From positions 1-33,732 of the forward strand of contig NZ_JAURVJ010000105.1 in the NCBI RefSeq assembly GCF_030655615.1: DNA of 33,732 nt, in the 5' to 3' direction. The position numbers were made by a program, and so were the translations under genes. Below, piece after piece: positions 26,080-33,732 of the stretch (positions within the stretch are counted from its first letter, which is position 1; each line of letters opens with the position of its first letter). The notes beneath the pieces are model-generated. The model searched no databases. It saw only the letters and a program-made list of their open reading frames with translations, and was not told where the DNA came from. This stretch comes from Nocardioides sp. (GTDB lineage: Bacteria; Actinomycetota; Actinomycetes; Propionibacteriales; Nocardioidaceae).

Positions 26080-27664
26080 CACCGCGTCGCGGCGCCGCCC
26101 CCTCCGGGTGCGCGGCGTCGACGACACGGGGGTCTCCCTCGTCACCGCCGTCGACACCCCGGTCGACGTCTGCTTCGACGGACGCCGGATCTGGACGTTC
26201 TGGACCCGGCGCGACACCGAGGCACCGTCGGCGCCGTCGTGGGCCGGCGACGCCGCGAAGGCGTGGCCCGTACGGGTCGCCCACTGGCCGCGCCCCCTGC
26301 GCCAGCACCTCCACGGACGCAGCCAGGTGACGGTGCGCGACTCGGTGACCGGCCGCGTCTACCTCGACGAGACGGTGTCGCTCGGCACCGTCACCTCGAC
26401 CGGCACCGATCCCGCGCCGATCCTGGTCCGCAACAAGCGCGGCGTCGACCTCGGCATCGACAAGTCCGGTCGATTGGTCCCGACGTTCGCCGGCCGCTCC
26501 GACCGCGACATCGCGGCGCTCCTCGACGCCACCGAGGCGGTCATCGGAGCGCTCCGCTCGGCCGGGATCGACCCCTTCATCGCCTACGGCACGCTGCTCG
26601 GGGCCGTCCGCGAGGGCAAGGTCCTCGGCCACGACTCCGACGCCGACCTCGGCTACGTCAGCCGGTTCACCACCCCCGTCGACGTGATGCGCGAGTCGTT
26701 CCAGGTGCAGCGGCACCTCGCCGCCGAGGGCTGGCGGATCACCCGCTACAGCGGCGGTGCCTTCAAGATCTACGTCACCGAGGCCGACGTAACCCGCGGG
26801 CTCGACGTCTTCGCCGGGTTCCTCGACGAGGGCCGGCTGCACCTGATGGGCGAGGTGAGCACCCCCTTCGAGCCGGAGTGGATCCACCCGCTTGGCGTCG
26901 CCCACCTCGACGGCCGGCCGATGCCGGTGCCGGCCCGGCCGGAGAAGCTGCTCGAGGCGACCTACGGCCCCGGCTGGCGGGTCCCCGACCCGGCCTACAA
27001 GTTCACGACCCCGCGCCGCACGGTGCGGGCCTTCGACGACTGGTTCCGCGGCACCCAGCCCAACATCCGCTACTGGGACCGGCGCTCCCACCACGGTCAG
27101 CACCGGCCCCTGCCGGACCGGCCCACCGCCCTGGCCCGGCGTGCCCACGTCGTCGCGGAGAAGCTCGGCGCCGACGTGCTCGACGTCGGCGCGGGACGCG
27201 GGTCCGACAGCCTCTGGCTGGCGCGGCAGGGCCACAGCGTCACGGCCTACGACTACGCTCCCTACGCCCTCGAGCCCGCCAAGGCCCTCGCCGACGCCGA
27301 GTCGCTCGACCTCGACGTACGCCGCCTCAACCTGGCCGAGCTGCGAGCGGTCCTGGGGGAGGGGACGCGCCTCGCGCACCAGCCCCGGCCGCGGGTCGTG
27401 CTGGCCCGCCACGTCGTCGACGCCACCTCCGGCGTGGGCCGCGACGCCCTCGCCCGGCTCTGCTCGATGGCCCTGCGCGACGGCGGCCAGCTGCTCGCCG
27501 AGTTCTACCTGCCGGGCCAGGGCGGCCAGTCCTGGATGGTCGGTCGCCCCGACGCCGACGCCTTCACCGCACTCCTGGAGAAGGCCGGTGCCCGACGCGT
27601 TATCGTCAGGCACCGCCGGAGGTCGTCCGGTCGGGAGTACGTCCGAGTGGTGGGAGTGTGGTGA
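26072..27664 (+). CDS. LicD-like nucleotidyltransferase fused to a class I methyltransferase
   Basis: About 530 aa. Residues 1-140 are a beta-rich domain of unknown type. Residues 165-300 resemble LicD/fukutin-related phosphotransferases: AYGTLLGAVREGKVLGHD (171-188) then SDADLGY, with acidic D188/D190/D192, and a later LDVF (244-247). LicD enzymes attach phosphocholine or similar phospho-alcohols to surface glycans. Residues 360-530 are a SAM-dependent methyltransferase with motif I VLDVGAGRGSDS (369-380). The start is unclear: TTG 26072 overlaps the preceding stop by 8 bp without a good ribosome-binding site, and GTG 26106 is an alternative. The next gene follows after 7 bp, so it is part of an operon. 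Confidence 0.75.
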   Translation: MTDTASRRRPLRVRGVDDTGVSLVTAVDTPVDVCFDGRRIWTFWTRRDTEAPSAPSWAGDAAKAWPVRVAHWPRPLRQHLHGRSQVTVRDSVTGRVYLDETVSLGTVTSTGTDPAPILVRNKRGVDLGIDKSGRLVPTFAGRSDRDIAALLDATEAVIGALRSAGIDPFIAYGTLLGAVREGKVLGHDSDADLGYVSRFTTPVDVMRESFQVQRHLAAEGWRITRYSGGAFKIYVTEADVTRGLDVFAGFLDEGRLHLMGEVSTPFEPEWIHPLGVAHLDGRPMPVPARPEKLLEATYGPGWRVPDPAYKFTTPRRTVRAFDDWFRGTQPNIRYWDRRSHHGQHRPLPDRPTALARRAHVVAEKLGADVLDVGAGRGSDSLWLARQGHSVTAYDYAPYALEPAKALADAESLDLDVRRLNLAELRAVLGEGTRLAHQPRPRVVLARHVVDATSGVGRDALARLCSMALRDGGQLLAEFYLPGQGGQSWMVGRPDADAFTALLEKAGARRVIVRHRRRSSGREYVRVVGVW

Positions 27665-27671
27665 CGGTGCG

Positions 27672-27884
27672 GTGGACGTGAAGGCCCTGCGCCCGGGCGG
27701 TTCCCGGGTCGCGCAGCTGGAGCAGAAGGTCGCCGACCTCGAGGCCGACCTGACCGAGCTGCGGCGCCACCAGCTGCGGCTGGCCGAGCTCGTCGACGTC
27801 GTCCAGGAGCTCCTCGTCCCCGTCGCCTCGCGCGACGAGGCCGCCGTGCAGCGAGCGATCGAGCGGTTCCAGGAGTCGATCTAG
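27672..27884 (+). CDS. Small coiled-coil protein, DUF6752-like
   Basis: 70 aa from VDVKALRPGGSRVAQLEQKV (GTG 27672; GTG 27678 also possible). A heptad-rich helix, LEQKVADLEADLTELRRHQL to LAELVDVVQELLVPVA, suggests a parallel coiled coil, followed by a short helix AAVQRAIERFQESI. Similar tiny proteins (DUF6752) occur beside sulfotransferase and glycan genes in Nocardioides-type genomes as far as I recall; that recollection was not checked. Its TAG stop overlaps the GTG of the sulfotransferase by 1 bp, so it is translated with it and may be its partner or a scaffold. Confidence 0.65.
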   Translation: MDVKALRPGGSRVAQLEQKVADLEADLTELRRHQLRLAELVDVVQELLVPVASRDEAAVQRAIERFQESI

Positions 27885-29008
27885 TGGTTGATCGGGTCTT
27901 CGTCCACATCGGCCTGCCCAAGACGGCGACGACCTACCTCCAGACCATCATCTGGGCCAACCGCGAGCGCCTCCGCGAGGAGGGCGTCGTCGTACCCGGG
28001 GCCGAGCGGCGGGACCACCTCTGGGCGTCACGCACGGTGCGCGAGGAGGGCCGCCAGGAGTGGGCCCCCGAGCACCAGCGCACCGCGTGGGACCGTCTGC
28101 GTGCCGAGCTCGCCGAGAGCGAGGGCACCGGGCTCATCAGCCACGAGTTCTTCGCCGCGGCCCGGCCGGTCCAGGCCAAGGCGATGGTGGCGCAGCTGGC
28201 GCCGGCCGAGGTGCACCTGGTGATCTCGGCGCGCGAGCCGCTCGGCCTCTTCTCCGCGAGCTGGCAGGAGAGCCTCAAGAACGGCTCGACCCTGCCGATG
28301 AGCGACTACGGCCGCTACGTGTCGGTCAAGCCGACCGACATCTGGAACTGGCGGACCCTCGACCTGCGGTTGGTGCTCAAGCGCTGGACCAAGGCCGTGC
28401 CGCAGGACCGCGTGCACGTGCTCGTCCTCGATCCCGGCGCCCCGCGCGAGGACGTCTGGCACAAGCTCGCCGCCGCGGTCGGCTTCTCGGGGGACGACAT
28501 GGACCTGAGCTCGACCTTTCCCAACGCCTCAATGGGGGTCGTCCAGGCCGAGACGCTGCGGCGCATCAACGGCAAGCTCGAGGGCTTCGGCCGCGCCTAC
28601 GAGCGCGGTGTCTACATCCGCAGCTTCCTGGCCGACGAGCGGCTGGTGCCCCAGGGCGGCGACCGGTTCTGGCCCGACCCCGACCAGATCGAGGAGTGCC
28701 GCGTGCGGGGCGCCGACGCGGTCGAGCACCTGCGTGAGGGCGACTACGACATCCACGGCGACCTCGAGCAGCTCCTGGTGCCCGCCGACCTCGAGCCCCG
28801 TCGCAGCACCTCGTCGGTGACCGACGCCGAGGTGGGCGACGTGGCCGCCCAGCTCGTCGCGACCATGCTCGGCGACGTACGCCGGCTGAGCGAGGAGGTC
28901 CGCACCCTCGAGTCGCTGCGTGACGAGGACGCGACCGACGACGGGCGCCTCGGGTCGTTCCTGGCCCGCGCCCGCGCCCGGATCAGCCGCGACGGGCCAG
29001 ACGCCTGA
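27884..29008 (+). CDS. PAPS-dependent sulfotransferase family protein
   Basis: 374 aa. The N-terminus VFVHIGLPKTATTYLQ (5-20) is the 5'-phosphosulfate-binding loop of sulfotransferases. The 3'-phosphate region is likely ISAREPLGLFSASWQES (about 113-129), with R and S where the family has them. It probably transfers sulfate from PAPS to a carbohydrate or lipid in the cytoplasm. The C-terminal part (320-374) is helical and charged. GTG 27884 overlaps the preceding stop by one base. The 3' end overlaps the convergent glycosyltransferase gene by 26 bp. No PAPS synthesis gene is in the window. Confidence 0.85.
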   Translation: MVDRVFVHIGLPKTATTYLQTIIWANRERLREEGVVVPGAERRDHLWASRTVREEGRQEWAPEHQRTAWDRLRAELAESEGTGLISHEFFAAARPVQAKAMVAQLAPAEVHLVISAREPLGLFSASWQESLKNGSTLPMSDYGRYVSVKPTDIWNWRTLDLRLVLKRWTKAVPQDRVHVLVLDPGAPREDVWHKLAAAVGFSGDDMDLSSTFPNASMGVVQAETLRRINGKLEGFGRAYERGVYIRSFLADERLVPQGGDRFWPDPDQIEECRVRGADAVEHLREGDYDIHGDLEQLLVPADLEPRRSTSSVTDAEVGDVAAQLVATMLGDVRRLSEEVRTLESLRDEDATDDGRLGSFLARARARISRDGPDA

Positions 29009-30041
29009 GCTGCTCGCGACGACCTGCGGGCTGCTCGGCCGGCTTGTCGTCGACCAGGTAGGGCCCCTTGGGCACGTCGCTCAGCTCGGCGACCCGGGCG
29101 GCCAGGCGCTCGGCGTCGGCCGGCTCGAGCCGACGCGGTGCGACCGCGGTCGCCGGAGCCGTGGGGTCGGCCCCCTCCAGCAGCCCGAGCTCGCCTAGGG
29201 TCTCGACATCGTCGCGCGTCGTGGCCTCGTAGACCTCGCGCAGGTACTTGGCCCGCACGTCGTCGGGGAGGTCGCGTCCGACCAGGGTGCGCAGCGCCTT
29301 GGCGACCGGCGCCCGGGAGGCGCGGTAGCGCGCCGGGCCGGCCTGGGCGAGGGCGGTCCACTTGCGCACGAACTCCTCGCCCGACGGGGCGTCGTAGTGC
29401 AGGACCTTGAGCCGGGGGTCCTCGTGGCGCTCGAGCCTGGTGCCGTCGGGAGCGACGGCGTCGTGCAGCGTCAGCCCCGATCCCGAGGCGGGCCGGACGC
29501 CCGACTTGCCCATGACGTGACCGTGGAAGTAGGCCTGGTTGGTGGCCTCGGGGATCCGGCCCAGCACCTGCAGCAGCGTCAGGTCGGCCTCGTCGAGCAA
29601 CCGCTTGAAGCGTCGCGGGCGGTCGCCGTCGGGCTGCCACTCGCTGACGGCCTCCCACGGCGGCAGCCAGACGGCGTCGACCCCGGGCGGTACGGCGGCC
29701 AGCGCGGCCCGGTCGAGGCAGGCGACCTCGTCGCCGTCGACGTGGAACAGCCACTCGGCCCAGGTGAACGGCTCGAGGACCGACCGCACCCAGCCGGCGT
29801 TGGTGCGCTGGCGCACGTTGAGGCCGTGGGGCCGCTCCTCACGCCACCAGTCGCGCCGGGTGGTCGGGATGCAGGTGACGTGGGGGTGGCCCGCGAGGCT
29901 GGCCGCGACGTCCCTCTGCTCCGGCTCGGCGGGGGCGTCGAGGAACACGAACATGTGGTCGACGCCCGACGCGAGGTTGGCCGCCACGAAGAACGCGACG
30001 TTGTCGACCGAGTCCTTGACGGTCGAGACCGTGAGCAGCAT
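28983..30041 (-). CDS. Glycosyltransferase family 2-type protein
   Basis: 352 aa. It starts MLLTVSTVKDSVDNVAFFVAANLASG, typical of the Glyco_tranf_2_4 group, with D102-G-D104 in WLFHVDGDEVACLD as the metal/nucleotide-sugar DxD-like motif. No membrane helix is seen, so it is a cytoplasmic or membrane-associated enzyme that adds a sugar to an envelope precursor. The C-terminal tail ends KPAEQPAGRREQLRRLARRG, basic. It is transcribed toward the sulfotransferase gene, and the two 3' ends overlap by 26 bp. ATG 30041 follows TACGGT by 7 nt; the longer upstream open frame is a shadow. Confidence 0.82.
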   Translation of the reverse strand: MLLTVSTVKDSVDNVAFFVAANLASGVDHMFVFLDAPAEPEQRDVAASLAGHPHVTCIPTTRRDWWREERPHGLNVRQRTNAGWVRSVLEPFTWAEWLFHVDGDEVACLDRAALAAVPPGVDAVWLPPWEAVSEWQPDGDRPRRFKRLLDEADLTLLQVLGRIPEATNQAYFHGHVMGKSGVRPASGSGLTLHDAVAPDGTRLERHEDPRLKVLHYDAPSGEEFVRKWTALAQAGPARYRASRAPVAKALRTLVGRDLPDDVRAKYLREVYEATTRDDVETLGELGLLEGADPTAPATAVAPRRLEPADAERLAARVAELSDVPKGPYLVDDKPAEQPAGRREQLRRLARRG

Positions 30042-30048
30042 GGGCCTC

Positions 30049-30054
30049 ACCGTA
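30049..30054 (-). promoter_or_regulatory. -10 element (TACGGT) of the glycosyltransferase gene
   Basis: On the minus strand TACGGT ends 7 nt before ATG 30041, leaderless type. Confidence 0.35.
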
Positions 30055-30149
30055 TCCGGCTCCTGACCCGCCCTGGGGGACGCCGGACCGGGTGCTCCGA
30101 GAGGTCCGTCGACGCCCCCGACGAAGCCTGGCGGAGCGGTCCACCATGC

Positions 30150-30155
30150 TAGATT
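30150..30155 (+). promoter_or_regulatory. -10 element (TAGATT) of the EEP-family gene
   Basis: TAGATT ends 6 nt before GTG 30162, again leaderless type. It is divergent from the glycosyltransferase promoter about 100 bp away. Confidence 0.5.
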
Positions 30156-30161
30156 CGCGCG

Positions 30162-31316
30162 GTGCCCCAGAGTTCCCACCGTGCTCGTTCGCGACCCGGG
30201 AACCAGCTCCTCCAGACCATCGGCATCGTCCTGGTCCTGGGCCTGATCGTCGCCGGGATCGCGGTCGCCAAGCTCTCGGGCGCCGACACCGCCGTTGCCG
30301 ACGCGTCCGACGACTCCTCGCTCGTCGGGGGTCCGACCACGGCGGTCGACGACGCGACGGACACGACCGACGCGACCGACGACCCGACCGACGACGCGAC
30401 GACCGACGAGGCCACCGAGGCCACCGAGGCCTCCGAGACCGCCGCGACCGAGGCGGCCCGGGCCGCGACGGCCCGCAAGCTCGAGCGCAAGGTCGACGCC
30501 CGCAAGGCTGAGCTGGCCGACCGCGTCAAGGAGGCCGAGCAGCTCGCCCGTGAGCTCCGCCGCCAGCGCGAGCTGCTGTCGGCGCCCTTCGACGTCCGGG
30601 TGGGCTCCCTCAACGTCCTCGGCAGCCAGCACACCGCCCCGGGGGGCACGCGGCGCAGCTATCCGCCGGCCTCGGTGCGCTCGCCGCAGCAGGCGGGGCT
30701 GATCAGCAAGCAGGGCCTCGAGATCGTCGGGATGCAGGAGCTCCAGGAGGACCAGCTCAACTCGATCTCCTCGCGCACCGGCCTGACCGCCTACCCGGGC
30801 TACGCCTGGGGCTCCAAGGAGACCGACAACTCGATCCTCTACGACGCCGGCCGCTTCGAGATGGTGAGCGGCGACCAGTTCACGATCCCGTTCATGGGCC
30901 GCCCCCGTCCCCAGCCGATCCTCCGGCTCCGGGTCCGCGCGACCGGCCGTGAGTTCTACGTCGTCAACACCCACCCCTCCGCCGGCCACGGCGGGCGCTA
31001 CGCCGCCGAGCGTGCCCACGGCCAGGACGTGCTGGTGGGGGTGCTCGAGGACCTCAAGTCCACCGGGCTGCCGATCCTGCTCACGGGTGACATGAACGAC
31101 CGCGAGGGCTTCTACGACCGGGTCGTCTGCCGCGGCGGCATGGTGTCGGCCAGCGGCGGCTCCGGCTGCGCGTCGCGCCCCTCGCAGATGCACGCCGTCG
31201 ACTGGGTCGCCGGGTCGCCGTCGGTGAGCTTCACCAGCTACGTCAGCGACACCGAGGCCGGTGACCGGCGGCTGACCGACCACTACTTCATCCACACGAC
31301 GGCCCATGTCGGCTGA
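30162..31316 (+). CDS. Membrane-anchored endonuclease/exonuclease/phosphatase-fold protein
   Basis: 384 aa. A basic N-terminus and one membrane helix (17-38) are followed by an Asp/Thr/Ala-rich linker (45-100, DATDTTDATDDPTDD repeats), a charged coiled coil (100-140) and an EEP domain (143-384). Catalytic-type residues are present: N151 (SLNVLG), E193 (MQELQ), N269/H271 (VVNTHPS), D310/N312 (LTGDMND) and D373-H374 (LTDHYF). The family cleaves phosphodiester or phosphomonoester bonds in nucleic acids, sphingomyelin or inositol phosphates. Topology places the domain outside the cell. The 3' end overlaps the acyltransferase start by 11 bp. Confidence 0.85.
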   Translation: MPQSSHRARSRPGNQLLQTIGIVLVLGLIVAGIAVAKLSGADTAVADASDDSSLVGGPTTAVDDATDTTDATDDPTDDATTDEATEATEASETAATEAARAATARKLERKVDARKAELADRVKEAEQLARELRRQRELLSAPFDVRVGSLNVLGSQHTAPGGTRRSYPPASVRSPQQAGLISKQGLEIVGMQELQEDQLNSISSRTGLTAYPGYAWGSKETDNSILYDAGRFEMVSGDQFTIPFMGRPRPQPILRLRVRATGREFYVVNTHPSAGHGGRYAAERAHGQDVLVGVLEDLKSTGLPILLTGDMNDREGFYDRVVCRGGMVSASGGSGCASRPSQMHAVDWVAGSPSVSFTSYVSDTEAGDRRLTDHYFIHTTAHVG

Positions 31317-33459
31317 AGCAGCTGTCGAGCCTGACCGCGAGCAGCAGAAACAGCTGCCCTTCCGGCTCGACATCCAGGGCATCCGCGCGCTCGCGGTGCT
31401 GCTGGTCATCGTCAACCACTTCGTGCCCGGCCGGCTCAGCGGTGGGTTCATCGGCGTCGACGTCTTCTTCGTCGTCTCCGGCTTCCTGATCACCTCGCTG
31501 CTCGTCAAGGAGGCCGGTCGCAGCGACCGGATCTCGCTGGCCGGCTTCTACGCCCGCCGCGCGCGGCGGATCATCCCGGCCGCCACCGTCGTCATCCTGG
31601 TGACGGTCGTCGTCTCGCTGTGGAAGCTGCCCCTGCTGCGGGCCCAGGACATCCTCACCGACGGCGTGTGGTCGGCGTTCTTCGGCGCCAACATCCACAT
31701 GGCCAACGTCGGCACCGACTACTTCGCCCAGGGCCAGCCGCCCTCACCGCTGCGCCACTACTGGTCGCTCGCGGTCGAGGAGCAGTTCTACCTCGTCTGG
31801 CCGCTGCTGCTGATCGTCTGCCTGGCCCTGCTCCGTCGCCGTGGCCACGCCGGGGCCGAGCTCGACCGGCGCTTCCGGCGTACGGCCTGGATCGTCATCA
31901 CGGTTGCGATCGTGGCCTCGCTGGCGTGGTCGGTCCACACGACCTACGCCTCGCCGGTCACGGCCTACTACTCCACCTTCGCCCGTGCCTACGAGCTCGG
32001 CGCCGGCGCGGCCTGCGCGCTGCTGCTGCGTCCCGGCACGGCCAGCCTCGCAAGGCTGCCCCAGCGGGGACGCGAGGCGCTGACCGCGGCGGGCCTGCTC
32101 GTCATCGCCGGCTCGGCGGTGCTGCTGTCGGAGAGCACGGCCTTCCCGGGCCTGTGGGCGCTGCTCCCGGTGGTCGGGACGGTCGCCCTCATCGTCGGCG
32201 GCGGGGGAGGGGAGCCCACCGCGGTCGGACGCCTTCTGTCGCTCAAGCCGGCGACCGTCATCGGTGACTGGTCCTACTCGCTCTACCTCTGGCACTGGCC
32301 CGTCATCGTGCTGGGCCGCGGCATCCTCGGCCGTGACGACTTCAACTCGCCCCCGGTGGCCGCGACCGCGCTGGTCCTGACCTTCGTGCTCGCCTGGGCC
32401 AGCTACCGCTTCGTCGAGAACCCCTTCCGTCGCGGCACCTGGCGCCGGCTGCCCATGTCGCTGGCGATCTATCCCGTCAGCATCGCCACCGTGCTGGTCA
32501 CGGTGGTCGCCGGTCACCAGTACGTCGAGCACGAGCTGACCGGCGGCAACACCCCGCCGATCTCGGTCGAGGAGTTCCCTGGCCAGAACCTCGGCGGCGA
32601 CCAGTACGTCGCCCTCGTCAAGGCCTCCGTGCTCGCCGCCCAGGAGGGCCGTGACGTGCCCAGCGGCCTCGTGCCGGGGCTGGTCGACCTGCGCGAGCAG
32701 ACCGCCTCGCTGGGCGACTGCGACTACCGCACCGGCACCCAGGAGCTGTGCCCGCTCGGCACGCCCGGAGCGGAGCGACGCATCGTCGTCCTCGGCGACT
32801 CCTACGCCCGGGCCCTGTCGCCCGCGATCGAGAAGATCGGCGAGGAGCACGACTACGAGGTCTACGTCCTCGTCTACAGCGGCTGCCAGGCCACCGGCGC
32901 CCAGCAGGTCGAGCGGGCCACCGGCCGCGTCTGGCAGGACTGCGAGGACTTCAAGGACTTCGCGGTCGACACCATCGACGACCTCCAGCCCGACCTGACC
33001 ATCGTCGCCTCGTCGGTCGGCAAGGTGCTCAACCCCGCGACCGGCGACGTCATCGGTCCCTCCGACGACTTCGACGAGTTCCTCGGGGTCCTCGACCAGG
33101 GCTGGCGCGACCTCTTCGGCGAGCTGACCGCCGTGTCCGACCGGGTCGTCGCCGTCGGCAACACCCCGCGCCTCAAGACCGAGGCGGGTGTCTGCCTGAC
33201 CAAGGACGACCCCGACCTCGGCGACTGCGCCTTCCCGCCCGGCTCGCGGTCCGAGCGCTCGGCCAAGACGCTCCTCGCCGCCGCCAAGGCGGAGGGCGCC
33301 GAGACGGTCAACGCCAAGAAGTGGTTCTGCGCCGACGGACTCTGCCCGGCCGTCGTCGGCAACTTCATCACCATGCGCGACACCGAGCACATGACGCCCG
33401 ACTACGCCCGCTGGCTCGCCACGCCGCTCGCTGAGGCGCTCGACATCCGCGACTCGTGA
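31306..33459 (+). CDS. OafA/YrhL-type acyltransferase fused to an SGNH domain
   Basis: 717 aa. The N-terminal AT3 membrane domain (about 20-410, ten or more helices) has RLDIQGIRALAVLLVIVNHF, where H38 is the expected catalytic His. Also visible are FIGVDVFFVVSGFLI, FYARRARRIIPA and YSLYLWHWPVIVLGR. A C-terminal extracytoplasmic SGNH domain (about 480-717) has GDS at 497-499 and D692-x-x-H695. Such two-domain enzymes carry acetyl groups across the membrane and esterify surface polysaccharides or peptidoglycan. ATG 31306 lies within the 3' end of the EEP gene, so the two are co-translated. The target polymer is unknown. Confidence 0.92.
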   Translation: MSAEAAVEPDREQQKQLPFRLDIQGIRALAVLLVIVNHFVPGRLSGGFIGVDVFFVVSGFLITSLLVKEAGRSDRISLAGFYARRARRIIPAATVVILVTVVVSLWKLPLLRAQDILTDGVWSAFFGANIHMANVGTDYFAQGQPPSPLRHYWSLAVEEQFYLVWPLLLIVCLALLRRRGHAGAELDRRFRRTAWIVITVAIVASLAWSVHTTYASPVTAYYSTFARAYELGAGAACALLLRPGTASLARLPQRGREALTAAGLLVIAGSAVLLSESTAFPGLWALLPVVGTVALIVGGGGGEPTAVGRLLSLKPATVIGDWSYSLYLWHWPVIVLGRGILGRDDFNSPPVAATALVLTFVLAWASYRFVENPFRRGTWRRLPMSLAIYPVSIATVLVTVVAGHQYVEHELTGGNTPPISVEEFPGQNLGGDQYVALVKASVLAAQEGRDVPSGLVPGLVDLREQTASLGDCDYRTGTQELCPLGTPGAERRIVVLGDSYARALSPAIEKIGEEHDYEVYVLVYSGCQATGAQQVERATGRVWQDCEDFKDFAVDTIDDLQPDLTIVASSVGKVLNPATGDVIGPSDDFDEFLGVLDQGWRDLFGELTAVSDRVVAVGNTPRLKTEAGVCLTKDDPDLGDCAFPPGSRSERSAKTLLAAAKAEGAETVNAKKWFCADGLCPAVVGNFITMRDTEHMTPDYARWLATPLAEALDIRDS

Positions 33460-33463
33460 TCGT

Positions 33464-33732
33464 CACGTCGGCTGAGGTGCGAGCGCAGCGAGCCTCGAAG
33501 CCACGCGCCCGACGTCGGCTGAGGTGCGAGCGCAGCGAGCCTCGAAGCCACGTCCGTTGCGTGGGGTCTCACGTGGTCCGGGTCGGGTGGCCGCGCGCGT
33601 AGCAGACCGCGTCTCGGCGTCAAGGACGCTCGCTTCGCTCGCGCCGCTTCGCGGCGCCTGCGGCGTCCTTGACCCCGAGCCTCTCGCGGTCTGCTTCTCG
33701 GCGCGCAACGGCGAGGCCTCGCAAGCTCGGCT
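33464..33732. repeat. Long dispersed repeat, copy 2, with tandem head
   Basis: Matches copy 1 (13620-13833) from CACGTCGGCTGAGGTGCGAG to CGCAAGCTCGGC at the window edge. The first 39 bp is duplicated in tandem (33466-33504 and 33513-33551, period 47). The large inverted repeat runs from GCAGACCGCG (33602) to GCGGTCTGC (ending 33694), with an inner perfect hairpin GCGCCGC-TTC-GCGGCGC. Like copy 1, it begins within 10 bp of a + strand stop codon. It may continue past the window. Confidence 0.85.

Noticed and set aside
33464..33732. Insertion sequence or transposon end
   Set aside because: No transposase gene or terminal-repeat/target-duplication pair is visible in the window. The repeat is better called a non-coding dispersed element.

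Overview
The window is very GC-rich (third codon positions almost all G or C), uses many GTG starts, and carries an actinobacterial gene order: manB–Trm112–SIS, ahcY, mtrA-mtrB-lpqB, comF-like, hpf and secA, then an mrp/tatB block. Dispersed intergenic repeats and the gene content fit Nocardioides or a close relative in Nocardioidaceae. The genus is inferred from gene order and repeat style, not from any search.

Layout. (1) 1-2704: end of a probable DUF3499 gene, then phosphomannomutase, a Trm112-like zinc protein and a SIS-domain sugar isomerase-like protein, tightly packed. (2) 2938-6541: a membrane acyltransferase, a DUF808 membrane protein and S-adenosylhomocysteinase, which ends in a strong hairpin. 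(3) 6759-10894: the MtrA/MtrB two-component system and the lipoprotein LpqB, with overlapping or near-overlapping genes. (4) 11124-13611: a ComF-like phosphoribosyltransferase, a structured RNA interpreted as the raiA RNA (closed by a perfect 13-bp helix), the long-form ribosome hibernation factor HPF, and an orphan NarL/LuxR-type response regulator. (5) 13612-14195: a gene-free repeat block. (6) 14196-18462: a YcaQ/AlkX-like DNA glycosylase-family protein and SecA. (7) 18625-20420: an Rv3235-like protein and a LysM membrane protein on the minus strand, and an unknown conserved-looking protein on the plus strand. (8) 20509-23951, minus strand: an operon reading MgtE_N/CBS protein, DUF1003 protein, Mrp ATPase and TatB. 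(9) 24056-33459: an accessory envelope/secretion island with a lipoprotein, a secreted phospholipase-D-like protein, a LicD-like nucleotidyltransferase fused to a methyltransferase, a small coiled-coil protein (DUF6752-like), a sulfotransferase, a family-2-type glycosyltransferase, a membrane-anchored endonuclease/exonuclease/phosphatase-fold protein, and an OafA-type acyltransferase fused to an SGNH domain. (10) 33464-33732: a second copy of the long repeat seen at 13620.

The conserved half covers envelope homeostasis (MtrAB-LpqB, SecA, TatB), ribosome hibernation and methyl-cycle chemistry. The last 9 kb looks like a set of enzymes that decorate a cell-surface polymer or glycolipid with phospho-substituents, sulfate, methyl and acyl groups. 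This is an inference from enzyme classes and close packing, and it is the best candidate for an undescribed system here. A recurring local feature is a TANNNT -10 hexamer 6-7 nt before the start codon, often overlapping the previous stop codon, which implies widespread leaderless transcription.
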